Assembly: GCA_016930715.1 (NCBI GenBank)
Contig: JAFGGC010000002.1
Location: forward strand, 62,001-126,000
Length of the DNA stretch: 64,000 bases
Source: Endomicrobiales bacterium
GTDB taxonomy: Bacteria; Elusimicrobiota; Endomicrobiia; Endomicrobiales; JAFGGC01
Direction of reading: 5' to 3'
A model generated the notes under the pieces. That model was given only the letters and a program-made list of their open reading frames with translations, was not told the origin of the DNA and made no database searches. The number at the start of each line of letters is the position of its first letter. The first letter of the stretch is position 1. Below are positions 39,636 to 47,709 of this stretch, one piece after another. The position numbers were made by a program, and so were the translations under genes.

Positions 39636-39914
39636 ATGGAAAAGAACGTAAATTCGCATTTCGCGAGCATAGTGATGATGCTGGCTTCCGCCTGCTGGCA
39701 GCAGCTTGGCAAGATACCGAATCCGATGTCGGGAAAGACCGAAAAAGAGCTCCAGCACGCGCAGGTTACCATTGATCTCCTTGTGATGCTGCGCGATAAG
39801 ACAAAGGGGAACCTCACCAAGGACGAAGAAAGCCTGATCGCGAATACCATATCCGACCTTCAGCTTAATTACGCGGACGAAGCGGCAAAAGGCGGGGATG
39901 CTAAAGTCAACTGA
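39636..39914 (+). CDS. DUF1844 family protein
   Basis: A 92-residue helical protein of the DUF1844 (PF08899) family, function unknown. It shows the family features MMLASACWQQLGKIPNP, then AQVTIDLLVMLRDKTKGNL and a terminal ISDLQLNYADEA. It has no TM segment. A GTG three bases upstream (39633) is an alternative start. It follows gltX by 23 bases and precedes the tRNA-Gln locus. Confidence 0.9.
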   Translation: MEKNVNSHFASIVMMLASACWQQLGKIPNPMSGKTEKELQHAQVTIDLLVMLRDKTKGNLTKDEESLIANTISDLQLNYADEAAKGGDAKVN

Positions 39915-39954
39915 ATGTATATTGAAACATTCATTAAAAAAGAAACAATGTTTT

Positions 39955-40070
39955 AGAAAATAGCTTTACTAGTTAGTTGCCTCGTGGTGTAATGGTAACA
40001 CGGACGGCTCTGGACCGTCAATTTTAGGTTCAAATCCTAACGAGGCAGGTTTCTTGTAAAGCTATTTTCT
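39955..40070. repeat. Perfect 15-bp inverted repeat enclosing tRNA-Gln
   Basis: AGAAAATAGCTTTAC (39955-39969) and GTAAAGCTATTTTCT (40056-40070) are exact reverse complements. The tRNA gene lies in the loop with 8 bases on its 5' side and 7 on its 3' side. In the precursor RNA the leader and trailer could form a 15-bp stem and bring both processing sites together. Confidence 0.85.
39978..40048 (+). tRNA. tRNA-Gln (anticodon CTG)
   Basis: A full cloverleaf of 71 bases: acceptor TGCCTCG/CGAGGCA, D stem GTGT/ACAC, anticodon stem GACGG/CCGTC with loop CTCTGGA (anticodon CTG at 40010-40012), a four-base variable region, T stem TTAGG/CCTAA with loop TTCAAAT, and discriminator G. It starts with T, typical for tRNA-Gln. 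CCA is not encoded. It decodes CAG and would be charged by GlnRS (gene at 46001). Confidence 0.96.
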
Positions 40071-40083
40071 ATTAGGAGTGGTG

Positions 40084-40117
40084 CCCGCCTCATCGGCGGG
40101 TCAGCCGACGAGGCTGA
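40084..40117. repeat. GC-rich palindrome in the 5' part of the tRNA-Gln copy
   Basis: CCCGCC (40084-40089) pairs with GGCGGG (40095-40100). Alternatively GCCTCATCGGC (40087-40097) pairs with GCCGACGAGGC (40104-40114) with one mismatch. It belongs to the CCCGCC/GGCGGG hairpin family of this window. Confidence 0.6.
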
Positions 40118-40152
40118 TAATGGTAACACGGACGGCTCTGGACCGTCAATTT

Positions 40153-40302
40153 GTTTGGAAGGTTTCCGCCCACGCAAGTCATCCCGCAAAAAGGCGCAGC
40201 TATTCGCTGCAAATGCGGGATTGCTTTGGCGGACCAGCCGAAGTTGTTTCGCAAATACAGCGAATAGCTGTGGTTATTTGCGAAACGGTTAACGCAGGCT
40301 GG
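40153..40302. repeat. 150-base insertion with three hairpins
   Basis: Three successive stems: ATCCCGCA/TGCGGGAT (40181-40188, 40214-40221) with inner GCAGC/GCTGC; CTTTGGC/GCCGAAG (40224-40230, 40237-40243); and GTTTCGCAAATA/TATTTGCGAAAC (40246-40257, 40275-40286) with inner CAGC/GCTG. The apical loops of the first and third are TATTC and GAATA, which are complementary, so the two could form a kissing pair. It splits the tRNA-Gln copy at the T arm. Confidence 0.6.
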
Positions 40303-40399
40303 CAAATCCTAACGAGGCAGCCAGCTAAGCAGGCAAAGCAGCGGGAAACGGGCCCTGAAAACGAGCCTTTTTTGTTTAAAAGTATTTTTAAATAAAATG

Positions 40400-40427
40400 T
40401 TGAAAATGTCATATAATATGTTATACT
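40400..40427 (+). promoter_or_regulatory. Promoter for cspA
   Basis: TTGAAA (40400-40405) and TATACT (40422-40427) are 16 bases apart. The transcript would have a leader of about 78 bases, in keeping with the long leaders of cold-shock genes. Confidence 0.6.
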
Positions 40428-40437
40428 ATTCCACAGT

Positions 40438-40487
40438 AAACTCCGTTGTTACGGGGTTTAGATTAATCATCCCGCCTCAGGCGGGAT
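40438..40487 (+). promoter_or_regulatory. Two hairpins in the cspA leader
   Basis: AAACTCCGT/ACGGGGTTT (40438-40446, 40451-40459) with a TGTT loop, then ATCCCGCCT-C-AGGCGGGAT (40469-40487). The second is another member of the CCCGCC/GGCGGG family. They may tune RNA stability or translation at low temperature; that is inference. Confidence 0.5.
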
Positions 40488-40511
40488 CAGAAAAAAGTAG
40501 GTGAGTAAGTA

Positions 40512-40715
40512 ATGGCACGTGGTAAAGTCAAGTGGTTCAATGATGGAAAAGGTTTTGGCTTTATTTCCAATGATGACGGCAGCGGAGATGTGTTTGTGCA
40601 TTTCTCGGCTATAGCATCAGAAGGATTTAAAACTTTGGCAGAAGGCGACACCGTCGAATTCGACGTTGAAAAGTCTGACAAAGGACCCAAAGCGGCTAAT
40701 GTCAGAAAAATATAG
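40512..40715 (+). CDS. Cold shock protein (CspA family)
   Basis: A 67-residue single cold-shock domain that binds single-stranded nucleic acid and melts RNA structure. RNP1 is KGFGFI (13-18) and RNP2 is VFVHF (27-31), both intact. It has its own promoter and a clear terminator, so it is a one-gene unit. Confidence 0.95.
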   Translation: MARGKVKWFNDGKGFGFISNDDGSGDVFVHFSAIASEGFKTLAEGDTVEFDVEKSDKGPKAANVRKI

Positions 40716-40738
40716 TTTTTCTGAAATTTAGTACAAAT

Positions 40739-40770
40739 AAAAACCCTCAATTATTAGTTGGGGGTTTTTT
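40739..40770 (+). terminator. Rho-independent terminator after cspA
   Basis: AAACCCTCAA (40741-40750) pairs with TTGGGGGTTT (40758-40767) with one G-T pair, followed by a T run to 40770. Confidence 0.85.
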
Positions 40771-40865
40771 ATTGCCCGCAAAAAAATACACGATTGACCT
40801 TGGTCAGAAAAACGTTCCGCCTCTAAAGTAAATCTGTTTTAATAATTAATATAAAACTGCGGACG

Positions 40866-40936
40866 ACCCGCCGTAGCAGAATCAGCGATGCGCCGGATAG
40901 GCGCGTTTATCACTGATGCGTCTTGCGCAGGCGGGT
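40866..40936. repeat. Long compound palindrome between cspA and ygiQ
   Basis: ACCCGCC (40866-40872) and GGCGGGT (40930-40936) form the outer arms. Inside are ATCAG/CTGAT (40881-40885, 40913-40917) and GCGCC/GGCGC (40890-40894, 40900-40904). The right arm ends on the first base of the ygiQ stop codon. The gap 40771-40865 shows nothing else of note. Confidence 0.55.
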
Positions 40937-42603
40937 TATTTTCTTATTATGTCTTTTTGTTTCTGTTTCGCGGATGGGTTTCTTTCAACGAATATCTTCC
41001 TGCCCGAAAGGTCCATCCCGCACCAGTACATGGCGGCCGAAGCGGTCGAGGGAGTGGGGGTGAATATCTGCACCTGTTCCGGGAAGGTTTTCACGCCGCC
41101 TTTTAGGAAGTCCTTCAGCTTGTACATATGCCTTGGCGTGCAGCCCGGATGAGCGGCAATGAGGTAATACGTCAAGAAGTGTTTCTTTCCCTGTTTTCTG
41201 CAGGCTTCTTCAAAAGCGGTTTTGAATTTCATTAAGGACTTGACGGAAGGTTTGTTCATAAGTCCGAGCACTTCGTTGTCGTAGTGTTCGGGAGCTATCT
41301 TTATCTGCCCTGAAACGTGTTTCCTTACCAATTCCTCGATGTATTTTGCGCCGAAATTCCTGTCCCGAACGACCATGTCGTGGCGTATGCCGCTGGAAAC
41401 GAAGACTTTTTTAACCTTGGGCACTTTTAGTATACTGTCATACAGCTTTATTTGCGCGTCATGGGCCATCTTGAGTCTGTCGCAGGGGCTGGGGATCAGG
41501 CACAGCTTATTTTTGCAGGGCGCGCCGCCCTTGAGGCAGACGGTGCCGTACATGTTCGCCGTGGGCCCGCCGACATCGTATATGATACCGTTGAAACCGG
41601 GCAGGCGAGTTATCCTTTCGGCCTCTTTTATTATCGATCCGGCACTGCGTGACACGACTTTCCTTCCCTGATGGGGATAGATGGAGCAGAAACTGCACTG
41701 GCCGTAGCATCCGACGTGCGAGGTCACGGACTGCTTTATCGTTTCGAGGGCGCGTATCTGGCCTAGTCTCCCGTAATACGGATGGACGTCGCGTTCGAAA
41801 TCGAGGTCGAATACTTCGTCAAGTTCGCCTGCCGACAGGTATTCTCTTGGGGGATTGTGGATGAGGTACTTGTCGCCGTGTTTCTGATAGAAGCCCTTTG
41901 AAGGGTCGTCGCAGTACTGGTAAAACCGTATGAACATGTCAAGGAACCTGTTCTTGTCTTCCTTCACTTCTTCGAACGGGGTAAGCTCTGCCAGGCCGGC
42001 GGCAGGCGATGACGACGCGTAACATATCCCTTTGATGCTTTTCCAGTCCCTTTTCTCTTTGAAGGCTCTCGCGAGCTCCAGGACCGTTTTTTCGGCCATT
42101 CCGTAGGCGATGATATCGGATTTCGAATCAAAGAGCACCGAGCGCCGCACGGCGTCGTCCCAGTAGTCGTAGTGCGCTATCCTGCGGAGGCTCGCTTCGA
42201 TGCCGCCTATGACTATCGGTTTTGAGCTTTTAAAATGCCGTTTTATGAGATTGGTGTAGGCGATCACTGCCCTGTCGGGTCTTTTGTTAATTCCGCCGGG
42301 AGTGTAGTCGTCCTGCCTGCGCCATTTCTTGAGGGCGGTGTAGTTGGCGACCATCGAGTCCACGCAGCCGGCGGTCACACCCCAGAAGAGCGCGGGTTCT
42401 CCGAGACGCGTTATGTCCGAGCCGTTTTCTACGGTAGGCTGGCCTATTACCGCCACCCTGAAACCGTGTTTTAGAAGGTACTTGCCTACCATGGAAACGC
42501 CGACGTGCGGGCTGTCTATGTAGGCGTCTCCGGTGACAAGAATTATATCCGGCCTTTCCCAGCCGAGCTTGTCAAGTTCCGATTTTGTCGTTGGAAGAAA
42601 GAT
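40936..42603 (-). CDS. YgiQ-type radical SAM protein, apparent ATC start
   Basis: Radical SAM protein of the YgiQ family (UPF0313), exact reaction unknown. The three-Cys cluster motif is CYGQCSFC near residue 298, with later marks such as GGPTANMYG. The first Met (complement of 42492) would leave 518 residues and miss the conserved N-terminus. Reading upstream in frame gives 37 more codons, IFLPTTKSELDKLGWERPD and on to a GDAYIDSPHVGVS stretch, which matches the usual MFLPTTKEE start of the family. A TAA stop lies four codons before, no ATG, GTG or TTG lies between, and AAAGGAG stands 6 bases before the ATC at 42603-42601. I therefore call ATC as the start (555 residues). Confidence 0.85.
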   Translation of the reverse strand: MFLPTTKSELDKLGWERPDIILVTGDAYIDSPHVGVSMVGKYLLKHGFRVAVIGQPTVENGSDITRLGEPALFWGVTAGCVDSMVANYTALKKWRRQDDYTPGGINKRPDRAVIAYTNLIKRHFKSSKPIVIGGIEASLRRIAHYDYWDDAVRRSVLFDSKSDIIAYGMAEKTVLELARAFKEKRDWKSIKGICYASSSPAAGLAELTPFEEVKEDKNRFLDMFIRFYQYCDDPSKGFYQKHGDKYLIHNPPREYLSAGELDEVFDLDFERDVHPYYGRLGQIRALETIKQSVTSHVGCYGQCSFCSIYPHQGRKVVSRSAGSIIKEAERITRLPGFNGIIYDVGGPTANMYGTVCLKGGAPCKNKLCLIPSPCDRLKMAHDAQIKLYDSILKVPKVKKVFVSSGIRHDMVVRDRNFGAKYIEELVRKHVSGQIKIAPEHYDNEVLGLMNKPSVKSLMKFKTAFEEACRKQGKKHFLTYYLIAAHPGCTPRHMYKLKDFLKGGVKTFPEQVQIFTPTPSTASAAMYWCGMDLSGRKIFVERNPSAKQKQKDIIRK

Positions 42604-42693
42604 ATAGAGCTCCTTTTACGGGCGATGATACCACGTATTATACCATTTTAACGTTCACGCGGGGCCGGCGCTCGGATTTTTCGAGGGTTGGTG

Positions 42694-42722
42694 TTGCTAA
42701 AAGCCGGGAAAATATATAGAAT
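42694..42722 (+). promoter_or_regulatory. Promoter for the CBM9-like lipoprotein gene
   Basis: TTGCTA (42694-42699) and TAGAAT (42717-42722) are 17 bases apart. Transcription would begin near 42729, two bases before the ATG at 42731, which again suggests a leaderless message. Confidence 0.5.
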
Positions 42723-42730
42723 ACAAAGAA

Positions 42731-43600
42731 ATGGGACTGATCCGCATGAAACGAGTTGAAATTGCAGTATGTTTGGCATTGTTCGCGGGCCTTTTCCTTT
42801 CCGGCTGCAGGGATTTCAAGACCGAGAGCTGCTGGAAGGACAGGGAGATATCGGTTGACGGGAACGACGACGAATGGCGCGGCAGGATGGTGAAAGCCAT
42901 GAACGTTTATTTCGGCGCGATGAACGACGCCGAGAACCTGTACGTGTGCATGTCGGTCACCGACAAGAAGACAAAGGCCCAGATGATGGGGCTGTTCAAG
43001 CAGACCTTTACCCTGTGGTTCGACCCGAATGGCAAAAAGGCAAAAGCTTTCGGCCTCAGGTTCTCCAATGATTCGGCGTTCATGAACGAAGTTCTCGTGG
43101 AGAAGATAAGGTATTTGAGAACGCCTCTTTTCCAGGTGATAGGAAGCGAAATGATGAACAACCTTCAGGTGGAGATTCTCGAGCACGATTACCCCGTGGC
43201 CATGCTTTCGGACGCGAAAGGCATAGACATAGGGGCCGGCATATCGATGAGCGGCAGGAAACTGACGTATGAGTTCAAGATACCGCTTGGAAAAAGCGCG
43301 GACGCCCCTTTCGCTATTGGGGCTAGGGAATGCTCGGAGATAAGCATGGGCGTTGAAACCTCCGAAATAGATATGAACATGATAATTGAGCAGCAACGGA
43401 AGAACATTGAAGCGATGCAGCAGGGAAAAGGTCCGGCCCAGAGCGCGCCTCAGGGCCGTCCGGCAGGCGGCCGTGGCGGCGGGTATTCGGACAGTCCGTT
43501 TCTGGACCCGGAGCTTGAGGCGTTCAAAACAGTCGGTTTATGGGGAACGATAAAACTTGGAAATGCTTCGGAAAGCGCGCCGTATGAAGACGCGAAGTGA
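42731..43600 (+). CDS. Lipoprotein with CBM9/DOMON-like domain
   Basis: The 289-residue product has a signal peptide with the lipobox LSGC (Cys near 26), so it is lipid-anchored after Lgt and LspA action. The mature part starts with ISVDGNDDEWRG and AMNDAENLYVCMSVTD, the pattern of CBM9-like carbohydrate-binding or heme-binding DOMON domains (PF06452). A Gln/Gly/Pro-rich linker lies near 240-260. The ligand is unknown. ATG 42731 has no ribosome site; the ATG at 42746 is an alternative that also lacks one. Confidence 0.72.
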   Translation: MGLIRMKRVEIAVCLALFAGLFLSGCRDFKTESCWKDREISVDGNDDEWRGRMVKAMNVYFGAMNDAENLYVCMSVTDKKTKAQMMGLFKQTFTLWFDPNGKKAKAFGLRFSNDSAFMNEVLVEKIRYLRTPLFQVIGSEMMNNLQVEILEHDYPVAMLSDAKGIDIGAGISMSGRKLTYEFKIPLGKSADAPFAIGARECSEISMGVETSEIDMNMIIEQQRKNIEAMQQGKGPAQSAPQGRPAGGRGGGYSDSPFLDPELEAFKTVGLWGTIKLGNASESAPYEDAK

Positions 43601-43641
43601 CAACGGTCCTGATAAATCCGGTCCCTGTGACAAAAAACACG

Positions 43642-43670
43642 TTGAAATTATAGTTCAAATACTTTAGAAT
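43642..43670 (+). promoter_or_regulatory. Promoter for the pseudopilin gene
   Basis: TTGAAA (43642-43647) and TAGAAT (43665-43670) with a 17-base spacer, 40 bases before the GTG start. Confidence 0.6.
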
Positions 43671-43709
43671 TATATAAGAGGTTCAATCCACGCCGAGGAG
43701 CATACAACT

Positions 43710-44192
43710 GTGAAGAAAGGTTTTACTCTAATCGAGCTTATGATAGTCGTGGCGATAATCGGCATATTGTCCGCGATAGCCCTTCCAAAGTTCGCCGACC
43801 TGATAAGAAGGTCCAATGAGGGTTCGACAAGGGGCAACATCAACGCCATAAAGAGCGCCATTAACATATACTATGCGGAAACGGAGGGCTGGTTTCCGCG
43901 CCCGACGACCAGCGGCGAGTCCACCAACCCGAACACGCTTGGCGGGATTTTGACGATGAACAACGGTAAATTCATCAAGGAGATGCCCGTCATATACTGC
44001 CCGCCTTATCACATTAAGTACACCGACATCAGTCTTTTCGGCGACTTCCCTTCGGAAGGCCCCTGCCACTGGGGCAGGTGCGGTTACCAGGAGAACATGT
44101 ACCCCACGGTGGTGGGCGCAAGGCCCTGGGGCGACCTGTACCTCAACTGCACTCACACGGACACCAAAGGCACTGTTTGGAGCACTTACTAG
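43710..44192 (+). CDS. Type IV pilin or type II secretion pseudopilin
   Basis: A 160-residue prepilin with the short leader MKKG and cleavage before F5, Glu at position 5 of the mature form, and the hydrophobic helix FTLIELMIVVAIIGILSAIA. The globular part is rich in Gly, Pro and Cys (four cysteines: CPP, CHWGRC, LNC), which could form disulfides. It starts with GTG behind GAGGAG. No assembly genes are adjacent; tad genes at the window start use a different pilin class (Flp), so this pilin must be served from elsewhere. Confidence 0.9.
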   Translation: MKKGFTLIELMIVVAIIGILSAIALPKFADLIRRSNEGSTRGNINAIKSAINIYYAETEGWFPRPTTSGESTNPNTLGGILTMNNGKFIKEMPVIYCPPYHIKYTDISLFGDFPSEGPCHWGRCGYQENMYPTVVGARPWGDLYLNCTHTDTKGTVWSTY

Positions 44193-44245
44193 TACCCATC
44201 CGTCATCCCCTTCTTTCCGCATCGATAGACTATGACTTGCCCGCA

Positions 44246-44274
44246 TTTAAAAATAATTCATTTTTATGTATAAT
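44246..44274 (+). promoter_or_regulatory. Promoter for pfp
   Basis: TTTAAA (44246-44251) and a perfect TATAAT (44269-44274) with a 17-base spacer, followed by an AGGAGG ribosome site before 44313. Confidence 0.6.
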
Positions 44275-44312
44275 AGTCTCTTAAATCAGGCGCAATTCAG
44301 GAGGAAATGTTA

Positions 44313-45995
44313 ATGGAAAAGCAGAATCTAATGTCCGAATTCCAAAAAGCAAGAAGAAAATTCAAGCCCGCGCTTCCCTCGGTGCTAAGGGGCGGGCCTC
44401 AATCGGTGAAACCAAAAGCAGGCAAACGCACCGAAAGCGTGTCGGACCGCGAAACCGTGAAGAAACTTTTTCCGAACACTTACGGAATGCCGGTAATAAG
44501 TCTGGCAAAAGGCGGGAACCAGCAGGTTTCAAAGAAAACAGTCAGGGTCGGGGTCGTGCTTTCGGGAGGCCAGGCCCCCGGCGGCCATAACGTGATAGCG
44601 GGCCTCTACGACGGGCTCAAGAAAGCCAACAGGAAGAACACGCTCATCGGATTTCTGGGCGGGCCTTCCGGAATACTCGAGAACAAATGGATAGAATTGA
44701 CCGGCAATATCATAGACCGGTACAGGAATACTGGCGGCTTCGATATGATACAGTCTGGAAGGACCAAGATCGAATCGCCGGAGCAGTTCGATGTGACAAA
44801 AAAGGTCCTGGTTAGCAACAAGATAGACGGGCTCGTGGTAACAGGAGGGGACGACTCCAACACAAACGCTGCGCTTCTTGCGGAATATTTCAAGAAAGAG
44901 AAACTGCCCGTCAGTTTCATAGGTGTTCCGAAAACGATAGATGGGGATCTCAAGAACGAGCAGGTGGAGACGTCGTTCGGGTTCGATACCGCGACGAAAG
45001 TATACTCCGAGCTAGTCGGAAACACCTGCCGCGACGTCAACTCGGGGAGGAAATACTGGCATTTCATACGCCTTATGGGAAGGAGTGCCTCGCACATAAC
45101 GATGGAGGTGGGTTTTATGACCCAGCCGAACATCGTGCTTGTCGGAGAAGAGGTGCTCGCAAAAAAAATGACGCTCTCGCAGGTCGTGAATTACATCGCC
45201 GATATCGTGGCGAAACGAGCCGGGGACAAAAAGTATTTCGGGGTGGTGTTGGTTCCCGAGGGGCTCATAGAATTCATTCCGGAGATGAAAGAACTCATAG
45301 TCGCGTTGAACGACGTGCTCGCCGAAAACGAAAAAGAGATAAATTCAATGGCGGGCATCGATGAAAAAAGGAATTTCGTCTGCGGAAAGCTCGAACATCA
45401 TCTGGCCGAGCTCATGAGGTCGCTTCCGCTCGGCATATCTTCCCAGCTGATGCTCGACCGCGACCCCCACGGCAACGTCCAAGTGTCGCAGATAGAGACC
45501 GAGAAGCTTCTGATAGATATGGTTAAAACAAGGGTTTCCGAGCTGGCGAGAGGAGGCGGGTTCAAAAACAAGTTCACGGCCGTAACGCACTTTTTCGGTT
45601 ACGAAGGGAGGAGCGGAGCCCCTTCGAATTTTGACGCGAACTACTGTTACGCGCTCGGCTACAACGCCGCGGTTTTTGCCCTGAACGGCTATACCGGATA
45701 CCTCTCGTCCGTACGAAAGCTCGTTAAGAAGCCCGAAAAATGGGAATGCGGCGGGATTCCGCTTACAATGATGATGAACATAGAAAGGCGCAAAGGCAAG
45801 GAAAAACCTGTCATTCAGAAAGCCCTCGTGAAGCTCAACGGTAAGCCGTTCAAGATGTTACAGAAGGACAGGGACAGGTGGGCCGTGACCGAAAGCTATC
45901 TTTTTCCGGGTCCGATACAGTATTTCGGGCCTTCTTCGGTAACTGATATGACCACGAAGACGCTTAAGTACGAACAATCCAAAAAAGGCAAGTAA
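44313..45995 (+). CDS. pfp: Pyrophosphate-dependent 6-phosphofructokinase (long form)
   Basis: Reversible PPi-linked phosphofructokinase of glycolysis and gluconeogenesis. The 560-residue length and the [33 protein letters not shown] and MGRSASHIT motifs fit the long PPi type. The Asp in GGDDS (ATP-using enzymes have Gly there) blocks ATP and marks PPi use. I start at ATG 44313, 8 bases after GGAGG; ATG 44307 lies too close to the site. glnS follows after 5 bases. Confidence 0.93.
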   Translation: MEKQNLMSEFQKARRKFKPALPSVLRGGPQSVKPKAGKRTESVSDRETVKKLFPNTYGMPVISLAKGGNQQVSKKTVRVGVVLSGGQAPGGHNVIAGLYDGLKKANRKNTLIGFLGGPSGILENKWIELTGNIIDRYRNTGGFDMIQSGRTKIESPEQFDVTKKVLVSNKIDGLVVTGGDDSNTNAALLAEYFKKEKLPVSFIGVPKTIDGDLKNEQVETSFGFDTATKVYSELVGNTCRDVNSGRKYWHFIRLMGRSASHITMEVGFMTQPNIVLVGEEVLAKKMTLSQVVNYIADIVAKRAGDKKYFGVVLVPEGLIEFIPEMKELIVALNDVLAENEKEINSMAGIDEKRNFVCGKLEHHLAELMRSLPLGISSQLMLDRDPHGNVQVSQIETEKLLIDMVKTRVSELARGGGFKNKFTAVTHFFGYEGRSGAPSNFDANYCYALGYNAAVFALNGYTGYLSSVRKLVKKPEKWECGGIPLTMMMNIERRKGKEKPVIQKALVKLNGKPFKMLQKDRDRWAVTESYLFPGPIQYFGPSSVTDMTTKTLKYEQSKKGK

Positions 45996-46000
45996 ACTTC

Positions 46001-47701
46001 ATGGATGGCCAAGAGAAACCGGCAAAAAGAGATTTCGTAAGGGAAATAATAAACGCCGAACTGCAGGACGGCAAGGCGGGAGATGGAGTCGTCACGCGCT
46101 TCCCTCCCGAGCCGAACGGCTACCTGCACATAGGCCACGCCAAGGCGATATGCCTTGATTTCGGAGTGGCTGAGGAGTTCGACGGCAGGTGCCACCTGCG
46201 CTTTGACGACACCAACCCCGAAAAAGAGGAAGAGGAATACATAGATTCCATACAGGAAGACATAAAGTGGCTAGGTTTCAACTGGGGTAAACACCTTTAT
46301 TACGCCTCCGATTATTACGATAAGTTCTACAAGTACGCGACCGAGCTCATCGCGGATGGAAAGGCCTACGTCTGCGACCTGAACCCCGACGACATCAGAC
46401 ATTACCGCGGAACGCCCACGGAACCTGGAAAGAACAGCCCCTACCGCGAAAGGCCCGCGGGGGAAAACCTAGAGCTTTTCGAAAGGATGAAAAAAGGCGA
46501 ATTCGAAGAAGGTTCAAGGGTTTTGAGGGCAAAGATTGACATGTCCCACCCTAACATCAACATGCGCGACCCCGCGCTGTACAGGATAAAAAAGGTCGCC
46601 CACCACAGGACCGGGGAAAAATGGTGCATTTACCCGATGTATGATTTTGCCCATCCGATATCGGACGCGCTTGAGGGGATAACGCATTCCCTGTGCACGC
46701 TGGAATTCGAAGACCACAGACCGCTGTACGACTGGGTCCTTGACAACATAACCGTCGGCTGTCATCCGAGACAGATAGAGTTCGCAAGGCTCAATCTAAC
46801 CTATACCGTGATGAGCAAGAGAAAACTTCTGAAGCTGGTCAAGGACGGCCGGGTCAGCGGCTGGGACGACCCCCGCATGCCGACGCTTTCGGGCTTAAGG
46901 CGCCTCGGCTGCACGCCTGATGCGATAAGGAATTTCTGCGACAGGATAAGCGTGGACAAAACGAACAGCACGATAGATATCGCTCTATTGGAATATTTCA
47001 TCCGCGAGGATTTAAACAAAAAAGCCGGGAGGGTTATGGCGGTCCTGAATCCGCTGAAACTCGTCATTGACAACTATCCGGAAGGAAAAACCGAGGAATT
47101 CGACGCCGATAACAACCCCGAAGACCCTTCTGCCGGCACGCGCAAACTGCCTTTTTCGAGGACTATATACGTAGAGAAGGACGATTTCAGGGAAACGCCT
47201 CCCAAAGGATATTTCAGGCTGTATCCCGGCAACGAAGTCCGCCTCAAGCACGCCTATTATGTAACGTGCAAGAGGGTCGTGAAGGATCCGGCCACCGGCG
47301 AGGTTGTTGAACTGCACTGCGAGTACGACCCTTCGTCGCGCGGAGGCGGGACCCCCGACAACAGAAAGGTAAAGAGCACGCTCCACTGGGTGTCCGCCGG
47401 GCACTGCATTGACGCCGAGATAAGACTCTATGACAGGTTGTTCGGAACCGAGAACCCGGATGCCGCACCCGAAGGGTCTGATTTCACGGCGAATCTCAAT
47501 CCCGATTCCTTGAAAATACTGAAAAACTGCAAGCTGGAGCCGTCTTTGAAAAACGCGAAGCCCGGAAAGTGCTTCCAGTTCCTGAGGAACGGCTACTTCT
47601 GCGTCGACAAGGGTTCAGGATCCGGCGCCCCGGTATTAAACAGGACTGTTACCCTCAAGGATTCCTGGGCAAAAATGGAAAATAAACAGTCAAAAAAGTG
47701 A
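46001..47701 (+). CDS. glnS: Glutaminyl-tRNA synthetase
   Basis: Directly charges tRNA-Gln with glutamine. The 566-residue class I enzyme shows [16 protein letters not shown] near 36, [12 protein letters not shown], and [11 protein letters not shown] as KMSKS motif near 270, with two C-terminal beta-barrel anticodon-binding domains (about 345-550). GlnRS is absent from many bacteria, which use GatCAB instead, and is thought to have entered bacteria by transfer; here the tRNA-Gln gene and gltX are in the same window. Confidence 0.97.
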   Translation: MDGQEKPAKRDFVREIINAELQDGKAGDGVVTRFPPEPNGYLHIGHAKAICLDFGVAEEFDGRCHLRFDDTNPEKEEEEYIDSIQEDIKWLGFNWGKHLYYASDYYDKFYKYATELIADGKAYVCDLNPDDIRHYRGTPTEPGKNSPYRERPAGENLELFERMKKGEFEEGSRVLRAKIDMSHPNINMRDPALYRIKKVAHHRTGEKWCIYPMYDFAHPISDALEGITHSLCTLEFEDHRPLYDWVLDNITVGCHPRQIEFARLNLTYTVMSKRKLLKLVKDGRVSGWDDPRMPTLSGLRRLGCTPDAIRNFCDRISVDKTNSTIDIALLEYFIREDLNKKAGRVMAVLNPLKLVIDNYPEGKTEEFDADNNPEDPSAGTRKLPFSRTIYVEKDDFRETPPKGYFRLYPGNEVRLKHAYYVTCKRVVKDPATGEVVELHCEYDPSSRGGGTPDNRKVKSTLHWVSAGHCIDAEIRLYDRLFGTENPDAAPEGSDFTANLNPDSLKILKNCKLEPSLKNAKPGKCFQFLRNGYFCVDKGSGSGAPVLNRTVTLKDSWAKMENKQSKK

Positions 47702-47709
47702 GTCACTGA

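Larger units (their letters stand above)
40082..40320 (+). pseudogene. Interrupted second tRNA-Gln copy
   Basis: Bases 40118-40152 are identical to 35 bases of the tRNA-Gln gene (D arm through anticodon arm, 39990-40024), and 40303-40320 are identical to its last 18 bases (40031-40048). Between them lie 150 extra bases instead of 6. At the 5' end TGCC is followed by a 32-base GC-rich palindrome instead of 8 bases of acceptor and D arm. No normal cloverleaf can form without removal of both insertions. An open frame of 105 codons across this locus (40078-40395) is judged not to be a gene. Confidence 0.75.

Noticed and set aside
40153-40302. The tRNA insert as a group I or II intron.
   Set aside because: It is too short, lies in the T arm and lacks a recognisable core; the 5' part of the copy is also broken.
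40031-40320. The repeated 18-base tRNA 3' end looked like attL/attR of an integrated element.
   Set aside because: The repeated part also includes 35 bases of the anticodon region, the segment between is only 0.25 kb, and no integrase gene is present.
40351-40373. Terminator after the broken tRNA copy (GGC ... GCC then TTTTTT).
   Set aside because: The stem is only three or so pairs; too weak to list.
40078-40395. Open frame of 105 codons across the broken tRNA copy.
   Set aside because: It covers tRNA-derived and palindromic DNA, has no ribosome site and shows no protein-like pattern.
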